Shown: in pieces, positions 34,601 to 45,380 of the stretch
Numbering within the stretch: the first letter of the stretch is position 1
How the letters are laid out: every line of letters begins with the position of its first letter
From: Colletotrichum lupini
Lineage: Eukaryota > Ascomycota > Sordariomycetes > Glomerellales > Glomerellaceae
Length of the DNA stretch: 64,000 nt
Reading direction: 5' to 3'
Assembly: GCF_023278565.1 (NCBI RefSeq)
Contig: NC_064677.1
Coordinates: 5,828,001 to 5,892,000 of the forward strand
Made by a program: the position numbers and the translations under genes
The notes under the pieces: model-generated
The model's database searches: none
Told to the model about the DNA's origin: nothing
What the model saw: only the letters and a program-made list of their open reading frames with translations

Positions 34601-36678
34601 ATGTCGGGCTTCATGGCCAATTTGTTTCCTGGAGGAACCAGGGACAACAATGCAGCATCGCGACCCGAGACGCCTACGAGAAACAGCTTCATCAACCCAG
34701 CCAGCACCCCCCAAGGCAGCCCCAGCAAGAGAACGAACCCCCCTGGCGCCCACGAATTGCCCGAGTCCTTCGACAATGCGCTCAAGTTGAGCACACCTGT
34801 TCTGGAAAGACCCAGACTCGATCGCCCGCTGAGTGTGATCACCACCCCGCAGTCTTCGGGAAGAGGCAACGAATACAGTCCCAATGTCGAGGACAGCGTC
34901 TTGCACAAGGGAGCGACTTCAGCAGGCAGCCCCTTGAAGAAATCCCATGGACAGGAAAACACTCCTCCCGTCTCGCGCTTGGGAGGCAACGACTCTCCCT
35001 ACCAACAGAGCCATGCTGCCATCTCCCGTCACGAGCTATACCAGCCCAAGGAGAAGGCCGTGACTCCTAGGAACAAGTTCAACACCCAGAGAGCACTCAC
35101 GCCCGAAGAGCTGGAGATCCTGCAGCGCCCTAACGTGCGAAGACTCGTCAACGTGACACAGCTCTGTATGTTGATTGAACTCTGTTAGACACGGCGTAAG
35201 CAAGACTGACTGAAAGCAGACTTTCTCGATTACTACTTTGACCTTCTTACGTATGTCGGCTCCAGACAGAACCGCCTGAACAACTTCCAATCGGAGATCC
35301 CGCCTCCCCCAGAGACCGATGAGGCGACTTACAATCAGATGTGGTCAAAGTACAAGGGACGAGAGCGTGCAAACCTCAGAAAGAGACGAGTGAGACTTCG
35401 CCAGGGTGACTTCCAGATCCTCACCCAGGTCGGACAAGGAGGCTACGGTCAGGTCTTCCTGGCGCAGAAGAAGGATACTCGGGAAGTCTGCGCGCTGAAG
35501 GTCATGAGCAAGAAGTTGCTGTTCAAGCTTGACGAAGTTCGCCACGTGCTGACAGAGCGTGACATCCTGACCACTGCCAAGAGTGAATGGCTTGTCCGAC
35601 TTCTTTACTCATTCCAGGATGACAAGAGTATCTATCTTGCCATGGAGTATGTGCCGGGAGGAGATTTCCGCACGCTGCTCAACAACACGGGCGTTCTGAG
35701 CAACCGTCATGCTCGTTTCTACATCGCCGAGATGTTCTGCTCCGTGGATGCTCTTCACCAGCTTGGTTACATTCATCGAGACTTGAAGCCGGAGAACTTC
35801 TTGGTCGATTCTACCGGACACGTCAAGCTCACGGACTTTGGACTAGCTGCTGGTATGCTTGCGCCGGCCAAGATCGAATCTATGAGAGTCCGTCTCGAAA
35901 AGGCATCCGAGACTTCAGTACCTTTCGGAAAGCCCATGGATAAGCGAACAGTAGCTGAGCGAAGGGAGGGGTACCAGACAATGCGCGCAAAGGATATGAA
36001 CTACGCCAAGTCCATCGTTGGCTCACCCGACTACATGGCGCCTGAAGTTCTTCGAGGAGACGAGTATGACTACACGGTGGATTACTGGAGTTTGGGCTGC
36101 ATGCTGTTCGAGGCTCTGACCGGATTCCCTCCCTTTGCGGGCTCCACACCCGACGAGACTTGGAGGAACTTGAAGCACTGGCGCGAGGTGCTCAAGCGGC
36201 CCGTTTGGGAGGATCCTAACTACTTCCTCAGCAACCGCACTTGGAATTTCATTACGACGTAAGTGGGCCCTGTCACGGTTGACATGCTTTGTGACATCAT
36301 CTGACACCACGCTTTAGCTGCATCAACTCTCGGTCTAAGCGCTTTTCCAACTCCAAGGAGATTAACTCTCACCACTACTTCGCCGAGGTTGACTGGGACA
36401 CCCTGCGAACCACCAAGGCTCCATTCGTGCCTGAGCTCGATTCAGAGACGGACGCCGGTTACTTCGATGACTTTAGTAATGAGGCGGACATGGCCAAGTA
36501 CAAGGAGGTGCATGACAAGCAGCAGGCCCTCGAGACTATGGCGGACCGTGATGACGAGATGGGCAAGAGCCTCTTCGTCGGCTTCACATTCCGACACCGG
36601 AAGACTACCGACGACGCAAGTCCGCGCAAACCTATCCCCTTCAAGGAGGAGGAGGACACCTTTGGCACGATGCTGTAG
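34601..36678 (+). CDS. dbf2: Dbf2/Sid2/SidB NDR-family kinase of the mitotic-exit/septation network
   Basis: Three exons: 34601-35165, 35220-36258, 36318-36678 (introns 54 and 59 bp); 654 aa. After a disordered 150-residue N-terminus comes the segment that binds Mob1 (LTPEELEILQRPNVRRLVNV, then YFLDYYFDLLTYVGSRQNRL across the first splice). Kinase domain: glycine loop GQGGYGQVF (260-268), ATP lysine K282, catalytic HRDLKPEN (374-381), DFG (394-396), a long NDR-type insert, activation segment SIVGSPDYMAPE. The C-terminal hydrophobic motif FVGFTF is near the end. These match the Dbf2/Sid2 class rather than Cbk1/Orb6. It acts with Mob1 at spindle poles and the division site to trigger septation. 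The kinase body is complete. Confidence 0.95.
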
Positions 36679-38950
36679 CGCAGACCTGTGTGGAATTGGA
36701 CGCAGTTGAGTCGGACAACATTTCGGAGAGGCTTCCTCTGAATCTGGAGTCCAAATATTCGATTTACGATGATGATGAGACGGACGTCATTGAGCCAATA
36801 AGGCGGTGTTCGAGAAAGGCGAGGGACTACTTGTATGAGTTTGGGACTGGACTGCCCTGCAGCAATGGCATGTTTGAGATGAGATTTCGGGCATTTCTTT
36901 TTGCGTTGGAGTTTGCAGATGGACAGGTTCAGGTGGACAGGCCTGCTAACACAGCATTAAGCAAGCAGGGTCTTCTTTTTTCGGGTTGGGATTAATTCTA
37001 GGGGATGAGACGGCGTTGCAGACGGCCGAACATCCGACACACACGTGGGACTAGAGATGAATAGACACGCACAGAAACAATTGATACTTTTCTTCCTCTC
37101 ACTTCCGGTCAGCTTCCCCAGCTTACTCACCGACAGCGGGTGCCAACCTGTCCGCGTCATCTTTTGAGGCTTGCGCGAAGCCCCGTGAGAGTACCTGCCT
37201 TAGTTGAAGCAGATATGACCAGCCTCGCCTCTCGGCACGACGGCAGCTAAGCCAACGATCGGGGCTGCCAAAGCCTGACGGCGGGCGGTCTGTTTTTAGT
37301 GGTGGTGATGGTTGTGTCGATCAGCCGGCATCGAGCGAGCAGGATAAGCACATACTCTGAAACAAATGCGATGAACGCGCTTCGGCCTAGTTCTCGGTGG
37401 TCACGTTCCCTTTCCGGCGCAAAGACGGTCATCATCCATTCCTTTTTTCGCTGACGCCGTTTTCTGTTTCGTTTCTTCTCTCGTCCTCGTCCCGACTTGA
37501 AGGTGCAGTGCAGTGCAATGCGCTGTTCCCGACGAGCTGGATCCGTTGGCAGCAGGAAGCAGGAAGGCAACCCATTCGGACGAAAGAATAAAAGCCCTAG
37601 GGGCATACGTCAGCCCTTTTTCTGTTTTGATGTTTCTGCCAAAACCCCGAATGGGGTGGGAAACGTGGGCTGACGCTTCCTCGCAGGAAAGTACATGCGC
37701 TTCAGAGAAACCAAGCATAGAGACGGATTTCCCTTCTCCACCGTTTTGGTCTTTCCTCACCTCACCCAGTACTAAAAAAGTACCTTATTCCCCAGGTATG
37801 ATGGAATTACCCGGGGGACCGAGAGCGCAATGCGGTCGAAACGGAGGTTGGTGTTGATTGGCTTGGACTTACATGACGGATCGCCGAACCGAACACTAGC
37901 GGTGGTGGACCGGTGTTCCCCAAACCCCATCCCGGATGAGCATTCTTTTTTCCATGTTGTGTCACATCACACATTCGCCCTCTCTCAGCGACGCGCGAGA
38001 GACCCCCCGTTGGAGCTAATAGCTAAGCATACTTGCCGACGAGCCACTAGCGTTTTGTCCGACTGCAGCAGCTAAAGTCTGACTTTTTGTGGGTGAGAGG
38101 CTCTGTGTGTCCGTGAGGGCAAACATCCACACATTCGCGACGCTCATGTTCCTTCTTTTTCCTGGTGACACCGTCCGGGGGGGGATCCTGCCATGCAGGG
38201 CCGCGCGGTTGGGGGCTTTGATCAAGGGTCGGACAGGGCGAGAAGATATGCGCGCGAGCTGAGGCTGTTGGGATGTGAGGTAAGGTAAGCAGACCAGAGT
38301 TGTGGGATGGAGGGGGATACACGGCTCTGGGGGAGGAGGTGTGATGCGCGTGAGAGGAACCAGCAGTGTAGCCTAGGCATCCGGTAGGATCTGCGGAGGT
38401 TCAAAGAGCTAGAGTCACAAACCGCGGTGTCCGTGGGACCAAGGCGGCTCCTCCTCGCCTCCGCTGCCCCAGTAGAGGAGAGAGGAAACGAAGATGCACG
38501 CCAAGACCCTGTCATTGCTTTTCGTTCTTTTTGCCATGCGGCCATGCGCCTGCTCGGGACCGAAGCTGTCTGTTCCTCCCCATGTCCCTCCTGCCGTGTT
38601 CAGCAACAGTACTTCGTACGGCATTTGAGTGAGACTAGCGGAGTAAGGCAACGGTAGTCGAAGGGGGTGTGTAAGGGCGTGCGCGGAAAGCGATGCAGAG
38701 AGAGAAGAGGCGGTCATGTCGTTTTCCATGGGATATAAAGACAAGTCGTTGGAGCTTCAGTTCGTCCATTGTTTGAAAGTTGTTTTGAACCATCACATCG
38801 GAATTGCATCTCATCTTCCTTCTTCCGTCGCAACATAAAAACATCAGCCAAACTCATTTACACGCATTTTACATCTATCTGCAGGCGCAGGGAATTTTCT
38901 CTCATCGAACTTTTCACAACAACAAGAAAACACATATCAAATCAACCAAA
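36679..38950. other. 2.3-kb intergenic region
   Basis: Dbf2 3' side and the promoter/leader of the CFEM-like gene. Small open frames only. The bases just before 38951 are A-rich (ACATATCAAATCAACCAAA), typical for a strongly expressed fungal gene. Confidence 0.35.
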
Positions 38951-39835
38951 ATGAAGGCTGCTTTCGTTGCTGCTGCTTTGGCTCAGGGCGCCGCCGCTGT
39001 CGCCAACCCCATTGGACCCGGAAACGGTGGCTTTGGACCCGGTAACGGCGCCGGCTGGGGTGGATTCGCCTACGGTGGTGGATTCGGCGGATTCGGCCCC
39101 GGCGGATTCGGTAACGGTGTTGCATCATGCGCTGTAAGTCTAAGCTTTTTCACGCTTTCCTCCCGTTCATCCCAGCCCTTCGGTCCCAACTTCTCCCTCA
39201 AACCTACCGTCTCAATTCTCTTGAACTCTATATACTCCGAATGCGTTTTGCTAACACACTTTTACCAGAGCTCCTGCTTCTCATCCCACTTCGCCACGGC
39301 AACCCCCACCCCGGCCGCCTTCTGCACCGACGCCCCGCAGCTCAACGACTGCGTAAAGTCCGCCTGCACCTCGGACGCCGCCGCCCTCTCCACCTACACC
39401 TCCGTCTCCTCCTCCGTCTGCAACGCCTTCACCTCGTGCGCCAGCACCAGCACCTTCACCTACAGCGGCGGCTGGTGGGGCTCCAAGACGGGCGACGCCG
39501 CCGCCGTCACCATCACCGGCTGCCCCGTCGACGGCTGGTGGGGTCCCGGCGGCGCCTGGGGTGGTATGGGCCCCGGCTGGGCCTACAAGACCGACACCGT
39601 TACCCTCACCCGCACCGTCAACGGCGTCGCCACCACCGGCCCCGCCACCGTCGCCCAGGCCGTGTCTGGCAGCAGCACGCTGCTCACGACTTTCGCTGGC
39701 GCGTTCGCCGCCCAGGCGACGAGCGGTTCCGGGTCTGGGTCGACTAATGCTGCCGCCCCCGCCGATGCCAACCGCGGCGTCTTGGCTGCGGGCGCTGCTT
39801 TGGGTGCCTTTGTTGCCGCCGTCGGCTTGATGTAA
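38951..39835 (+). CDS. Gly-rich CFEM-like GPI-anchored surface protein
   Basis: Exons 38951-39133 and 39269-39835; 135-bp intron GTAAGT...CAG; 249 aa. Residues 1-17 are a signal peptide (MKAAFVAAALAQGAAAV). Then come a Gly/Phe/Asn-rich stretch (GGFGPGNGAGWGG) and a Cys module with Cys at 60, 64, 80, 89, 94, 112 and 118. The pattern C-x3-C ... CTD ... C-x4-C-x17-C resembles CFEM (eight-Cys fungal extracellular) domains, but the canonical CxC pair is missing, so I call it CFEM-like. The rest is Gly/Trp-rich, then Ser/Thr/Ala-rich, ending in a hydrophobic segment (GVLAAGAALGAFVAAVGLM) fit for a GPI signal. CFEM proteins bind haem or act at the wall in some fungi; no function is claimed here. Confidence 0.83.
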   Translation: MKAAFVAAALAQGAAAVANPIGPGNGGFGPGNGAGWGGFAYGGGFGGFGPGGFGNGVASCAVSLSFFTLSSRSSQPFGPNFSLKPTVSILLNSIYSECVLLTHFYQSSCFSSHFATATPTPAAFCTDAPQLNDCVKSACTSDAAALSTYTSVSSSVCNAFTSCASTSTFTYSGGWWGSKTGDAAAVTITGCPVDGWWGPGGAWGGMGPGWAYKTDTVTLTRTVNGVATTGPATVAQAVSGSSTLLTTFAGAFAAQATSGSGSGSTNAAAPADANRGVLAAGAALGAFVAAVGLM

Positions 39836-40359
39836 AAAAATGGAAGTTTGCATCAAGTCTTGTCACGGAACGACAATATCCCTTGTACCTTGTATACCAT
39901 ATCCCCCTTCCCTTTTGTTGTGCTTTTACAACCGGGATCTGCAAAAAAGATGAATCGGAGAAAATAAGGGGCATAGGGCAAGGTTTTTATTCTAACTTCA
40001 TTCCTTAATGACCAGGAGTTAATTTTGGGGAGGATTGTTAATAAGGCTGGACACCTTTGTAACGTATTTGATGATGGCATGTCTCTTGATGATGGGAGAC
40101 GACTACAGTCTTTACTTAGAACGTAATACAGTCAACGCCGGGGACGATGATTTGAAATATATTTTTTACCCATGTTATGTTTGTCCAGATACGTGATTTC
40201 AAGGATATCCTCACTACAATTCGGAATGAAACCATTAAGATTTCGCTCACATTGAAGATAACGTTGCAGAAGACCTCATCGTAAAGTGATCAAATTATTC
40301 GACTTCAAGTCTGACTAGTACCGTGGGGTTCGGTGATTCGGTTGAGTTGTAAGTTCGCG
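39836..40359. other. Short intergenic region, convergent 3' ends
   Basis: AT-rich 3' side of the CFEM-like gene and of the minus-strand STAND-type gene. No gene seen. Confidence 0.35.
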
Positions 40360-42214
40360 CTATCTATGACGAAGAAGCCGTATCTGCTCGGGTCGAACGC
40401 TTTTTGCCATAGCTAGAAGGTCCCTTCTCTGCAAGATCAAGATATGGCCTCTTTCATGGGGGTTCCGGCAGAATACTAGTTGATCTCCCAAATTTTTGCG
40501 ATTAATCAATGGATCCTGACGTTTACCTGCACTGGTAATTCTAAAGTAAACGACGTGTTTCAATAGTCGTCTCTGCGATGGATCGTCTTGAAAGTGTGAT
40601 ATAAGGGATCTAACGCGGCTAGACATATCAAGCCTCCTTCTCTCCTCAGCGGGCCGTGCCAGGGGATGACTTCCGATGGTCAAGTATGGCTTATTGCAAT
40701 TCGAACTATACAAAAACACTTTGCGTTAGCCGAGGTTTGTTTTGAGCCTCTCTTGCGGGTTTTTTTGTGACGGTTCACTTTGGAAGTTCGGGCTCGGTAG
40801 CCCCTCGAGTCTGGCAACGGGCCCGCAGGGATAATTGGAAGGGGCACACGTACCAAAAGGCCTGTTTGCCGTCCCATCTGCGAGACATTCTGCCGCCACA
40901 TTCCGTACAGGTCTTCACAATAGCAGACATTTTGATGGTGATGCCGTCTTTGATACGGTGCGACCACGATTCCCTGTCGAAGAGAATGGACGGGGCCATT
41001 GCGTCGCTGACGCAGTACATCCCCTGCCGGACGAGGTCCATACCGGGACAGCCTCGGAACCACACCTGTATCGCCTTTTCGAAAATCTGGTTTGTACACC
41101 TTTTGTGAGCTCCCATATCACCCTTTAACAGTGGTAAAATCATAGGGGTGTCTACTTACATCCCAGGACTTCGCACAATCGTAAGATAGAGTAAACTCAC
41201 GCCCTAAAGCATCAATGAGTTTTATGCAGCTTGCGCTTGAAATTCGAGCGAAAATGAAGCTGTTGGAGATTGGAACCATGATATCTCGAAATCCTACCAT
41301 CATCGCGAACGAGAGGAGGCACCTGAATTTTATTAGCTTCTGAAAAGCAAGCTCGAGACAAATAGTGGGGTCTCATACGCCACAGCCTTCAAGATCCCAA
41401 TAATACAACCACCCATTTGCCGAACATCTTGGGATATGGATGAAAGAGCCGTTTCCAGACTGTTGCATTCTCCGACTACCGATTCTCCAGTAGTTTGTGT
41501 ATTCGCTGATAAGGATGACCGTTGCAAAGGTGTCTGGCCCCGTGACTGTTCGAACATGAACAGAATCTTTGCATTTTGTTCGAAAAAGCCATCCAATTTG
41601 ACGCCTTGGGACTCTAGTAAGTTTAGCATCCTTCCGTTTTCTTGATTCCGACTGCAGGCTTCCAATGCTGTTTTGGTAGCATGTTCCGTTTGACGCTGTA
41701 TGTCGCGTGGTAATTCGGTATAAATCTGTCTATAATTGACCCATCAGCCCCAAGTTCTGCCATGCTCAAGGTTCGGATTGTTTGATTCTCACATCATGTG
41801 CTGGATCAGTTGTATCTGCAGTGTCGATAACTCAGGACCGATCTTCGCGCGTAGATCATGGACCTTATTAGAAGTTGATGCAGCGTATTGTATTTTGCGG
41901 AACACCATGTAACGAACGGACGTTGGATGAGGGCCTAAAGAGTCCCCGTAATCATTCTGTAGAGTTTGAAGGAACTCATCGACCTCTTTCATCAAATGGG
42001 CAACATGATTGCTCATATTCTGTAGAAGCTCTGGATGCGGTGATATGGTCTGAATATCTTTCAGTGTCCGAAGTGTCGTCGACAAAGTGCTGAGGAATGC
42101 TGTGGCATCTTGATAGTTGGCCTTGGAGCCTTCGGCGTCTTTCAGAGCAATGCAGACCTTGTTGACCAGTTGCAGGGCTGTGGCGATGTCGCCAGCGGAC
42201 CACCCGAAAGACAT
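40360..42214 (-). CDS. STAND-type N-domain / ubiquitin-like / zinc-ribbon protein
   Basis: I assembled five exons on the minus strand: 42214-41793, 41729-41379, 41322-41160, 41086-40854, 40705-40360 (introns 63, 56, 73, 148 bp); 504 aa, all joins in frame. Residues 1-140 (MSFGWSAGDIATALQLVNK onwards) resemble the helical N-terminal domain found on fungal STAND/NLR-like proteins. Residues about 285-370 match the fungal ubiquitin-like (ULD_2-type) pattern CIKLIDALGREFTL ... SWSHRIKDGITIKMSAIV. A zinc ribbon follows: C372-x2-C375 ... C390-x2-C393, with C390 made by the fourth splice (TG|T). A tail follows. It has no NACHT/ATPase core. Family members are abundant but uncharacterised; a role in incompatibility or signalling is a guess. 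Confidence 0.75.
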
Positions 42215-43758
42215 TTCGGAGATGATCAAGCCTCCGCGAGCCCAGGCTCACTTGAAATAGATCTCAATGCAGAGTTGATTAAGAAATTGTGCAATAGTAT
42301 TTTCTAGATCGATTCTCCTCCGATGACGAGCCAGTTTGGAGTAATGTGGAAGAAGATATCGTCAAGGGGGAGAGGGTCGCCATAAGTATCACCACGCCTT
42401 CGGGTTTTATTGCTTGGTAGCTTCGTACCGCAATATCAGTCATTGTTTCGCAAAGCCACGTCGGCCTGCATGCTTCCATGCTTCATCTTGGTTGGGCCGA
42501 CTCTTAAGCGCCTAAGAAGGCGAAGAACTCCCAACCTGTCAAGTGCCGCGTGAGATGCTGCGCCACTCGCACGACAGTGAGAAGCAGGCCACCTTGCAGC
42601 ACATCCTACCAGCTACAGATACGCCTTATTGCCAACTCAGGCAGCATAGCCACAGTTTACCTTCACAGCAGCCCGGTCGTAGTTGGAGCTTTCAATCAAA
42701 TGGTCGTTTTTTCCAGCCATCTGGCCATCTCCACGGAAGAATTGCAATCTCAAAATACCTTACGTTTCAATGTCCGAGAATCTTACAGTGCAACCACATG
42801 TACGCTAGGGCAAGACCGATATGTCTCTGCGTAAATACTTTTTTTATTTGCAGGTTTGGTACAGTGACGGCTGCTTTGCATCAGACTCCTAGTAATCTAC
42901 ATGAACATCTCGTTAGAAGCCATTTCTCCAGGCCTCCTACACTGAAAACCTCGGCGAATTATGTGCGACAAAAAAAGGACAAGCTGCGAGTGTAAATCTA
43001 TGCATTTGACCACACTGAACAGGGCGCTCTCAAATTTTCATACTTATGCAACAACTGTTTTCAGGCGGCAAAGTCGACGGCTAGGGTGACAGAGCTGGTG
43101 GTATCTCATTCCTGTTTCACGAGGGAAGGAAAGATCAGAGAAAAAACGTTTGTAATGATCAAATTCATCTTATAAGATCGGCAACTCACTCAGGCCTATT
43201 ATGTGTACTCTCCTCCTTGGATCTGCAGGAAACAAATCTGAGCTTTGCCACTATCGTGGGTGTAGAGGGGCGGAAACAACCCCAGCTCTGCCAGAGCATT
43301 GTCTAATGGGGTTGCTAGAATGAGGCGGGCGTCTTCTGATGATTCGGATACCATAGAATCGGCGAAAATTAACTGACTCCCTGCCATAGCAACGTAGGAT
43401 TGTGATTGAGATCATCTACGTATTCGCAACCATATGGCTGATAAGCATGGTTTTTCATGGATGCGAGGAACGAGACTTCAGTGCCCGTCTAAAAGTAGCG
43501 AGAGACAAGCTGGTGCTACTCAAAGGGTCGGTAGGCAAACAAGAGAAAGAGCCCTCGGCGGAGGATCGTCAGAGGCGCGTACGTGTTGTAGATTTGAGAA
43601 GGTCCATCGCCAACTTTTATTCTGACACATACTTCTACAAAACACCCTCGATCATCTGGGATCAGGCGTCTCTATCTTTTTGATGTACAAACACCCCAGA
43701 TCTCTATCAGTACACCACCCAAGTACCTCAATCACGAGGATCACCACATCGCAACATC
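42215..43758. other. 1.5-kb region with unassigned short frames
   Basis: Promoter of the STAND-type gene and 3' side of atp12. It holds frames of 62 codons (43199-43387, minus; MAGSQLIFADSMV) and 93 codons (43402-43683, plus, no ATG start) with mildly protein-like composition. They may be exons of a small gene but I could not join them. Confidence 0.3.
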
Positions 43759-45008
43759 TCACTTCCGGTTCGTACCAGAAACAAGCAACACAACACTCCC
43801 CAACTGCCTCCTCAAATCCTCCTTCTCTACATCGTGCGTATCCTCCACCTCACCCCAAGCCCCAGTCTGCCACGTAACCTCCAAGCTCAACGCCGTAGCA
43901 GCCTCCTCGACACCAAACTTGCCCCCCTTCCCATTCTTATCGCGATACTCCCCAACAGGGCCCTCACTCCACTCCACGACCAACCTCGCCGCCCCCAAAA
44001 GACTCTTCCCCGCCAACACGGCCCTCTCCAACCCCGTCAGCTCCCACGCGTCAAGCCCCATAACCCACCCCTGCACAACCTCCCTCACTCCCTCCGCCTG
44101 TCTCTGCGGCACGATACTATGCCCGTCCAGTACCGGCGTGATCTCGATTCCGGGCCACACCCGCCCCGTCAAGGCGCCGACCACGGCGTCCGCCGTCCTC
44201 TTCTGCACGTCGCGCAGCGACTCTCCGGCGTCGTTGCGCGTGTCCGTCGCGCCCGCGGGCGGCGCCCAGCAGAGCATCGCGTCCGTGTCGAGGTACCGCA
44301 TCAGCGTGTTGGCCACGTGCTCCCGGATCGCGCCGTCGTTGGCGGCGTCGTCGGCGGCGATGTCGACGGCCCGGCAGATGAGCGAGGTCAGGGGGATCAG
44401 GTGCTGCTTCGTCGCCTGCTCGGCCGAGGTGATGAGGTCCCATTCGATGGCGAGGGCCGAGGCGAGGTGCTGCTTCGAGGGCGGGAGGCGGATGATTTCC
44501 TTGGTGTTGGGGTGGCGGAGGGGACGGGAGTCGAGGTGGACTTGGAGGGCACCTGTGTTGAACGCCAACGTTAGCCAATCTCTCCAGAGCGGTCCATCGT
44601 GACACGAGCTGTTGATCATGGGATAGAAAAAGAAGACATACCATCTACCTCCTGCACACTGACATCATTCCAAAACCTCCTCTTCAGAGCCCCCGGCGCA
44701 CTCGACTTGGCCTCGGCCGACGTCCGGATCCGCTTGGCGTGCTTGAGCATCTCGGCCTGCTTCTTCCTCCTCTCGACACGGATCCGCGCCGCCGCTGCCC
44801 GGTCCTCGGCGGCGATGTCAGCAATGGGCGGTTCCGGCGGCGGTCCCGTGCCGACCACGGGCGCGACCTCGGCGGGCTTGAGGGGCGTCGTCGAGATGGC
44901 GCGCGCATTGAAGGCAGCAGCGGCGCAGGTCGACCGTCTGGCTGACGAAGCCAATGGCGACGACGTCGCCGTAAAAAGGCGCAGCGGGATGCGTGTTGAC
45001 GGCTTCAT
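43759..45008 (-). CDS. atp12: Atp12, mitochondrial F1-ATPase assembly chaperone
   Basis: Exons 45008-44642 and 44552-43759; 89-bp intron GTATGT...CAG; 386 aa. Residues 1-40 are an Arg/Ser/Ala-rich mitochondrial presequence (MKPSTRIPLRLFTATSS). The core matches Atp12: RRFWNDVSVQEVDG spliced to ALQVHLDSRPLRHPNTKEII, then LPPSKQHLASALAIEWDLI, HLIPLTSLICRAVDI and a C-terminal helical region with HSIVPQRQ and WELTGLERAV. Atp12 binds the F1 alpha subunit in the matrix before assembly. Linkers hold Gly/Asn/Lys inserts. It lies just downstream of efr3 on the same strand, 372 bp from stop to start. Confidence 0.95.
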
Positions 45009-45380
45009 TGTGATGGTACGCCCTTTCGTGGTTGTAGATATGGATTGGAGCTATGGGAGCTGCAGCTACAAAATGCAAGTTGGTCGTTGAATTAGTTTTT
45101 GGAAGCTTCGCGGCTAGCCCCGGTCGGGCATACAGGGGTATGATTGGCTTATGTCTTAGCGTGACATCAGAATGCGGGACGGTCTCGGGAGGTGAGCTCG
45201 GTGAAGCCTCGGTGTACGAGGTTACAATTTCAGGGTCCTTTCGAATGCTTTGGAAATTGACGAATTGTTAGATCTTTCAATAATTGTTGTTTTAACTGTC
45301 AGAACTCGGCTACGCGCCTCGCTATACTTCTACGCCAAGGTGTACCAATACAAATTTTTTGAATCCATCGCCCAATTCCA
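45009..45380. other. Short gap between atp12 and efr3
   Basis: 372 bp between the efr3 stop and the atp12 start; both genes are on the minus strand. Presumed atp12 promoter and efr3 3' end. Confidence 0.5.

Noticed and set aside
42543..42995. 150-codon plus frame in the STAND-gene promoter region
   Set aside because: Overlapping 94-codon frame is equally plausible, neither has a domain and I could not join either to a neighbour.
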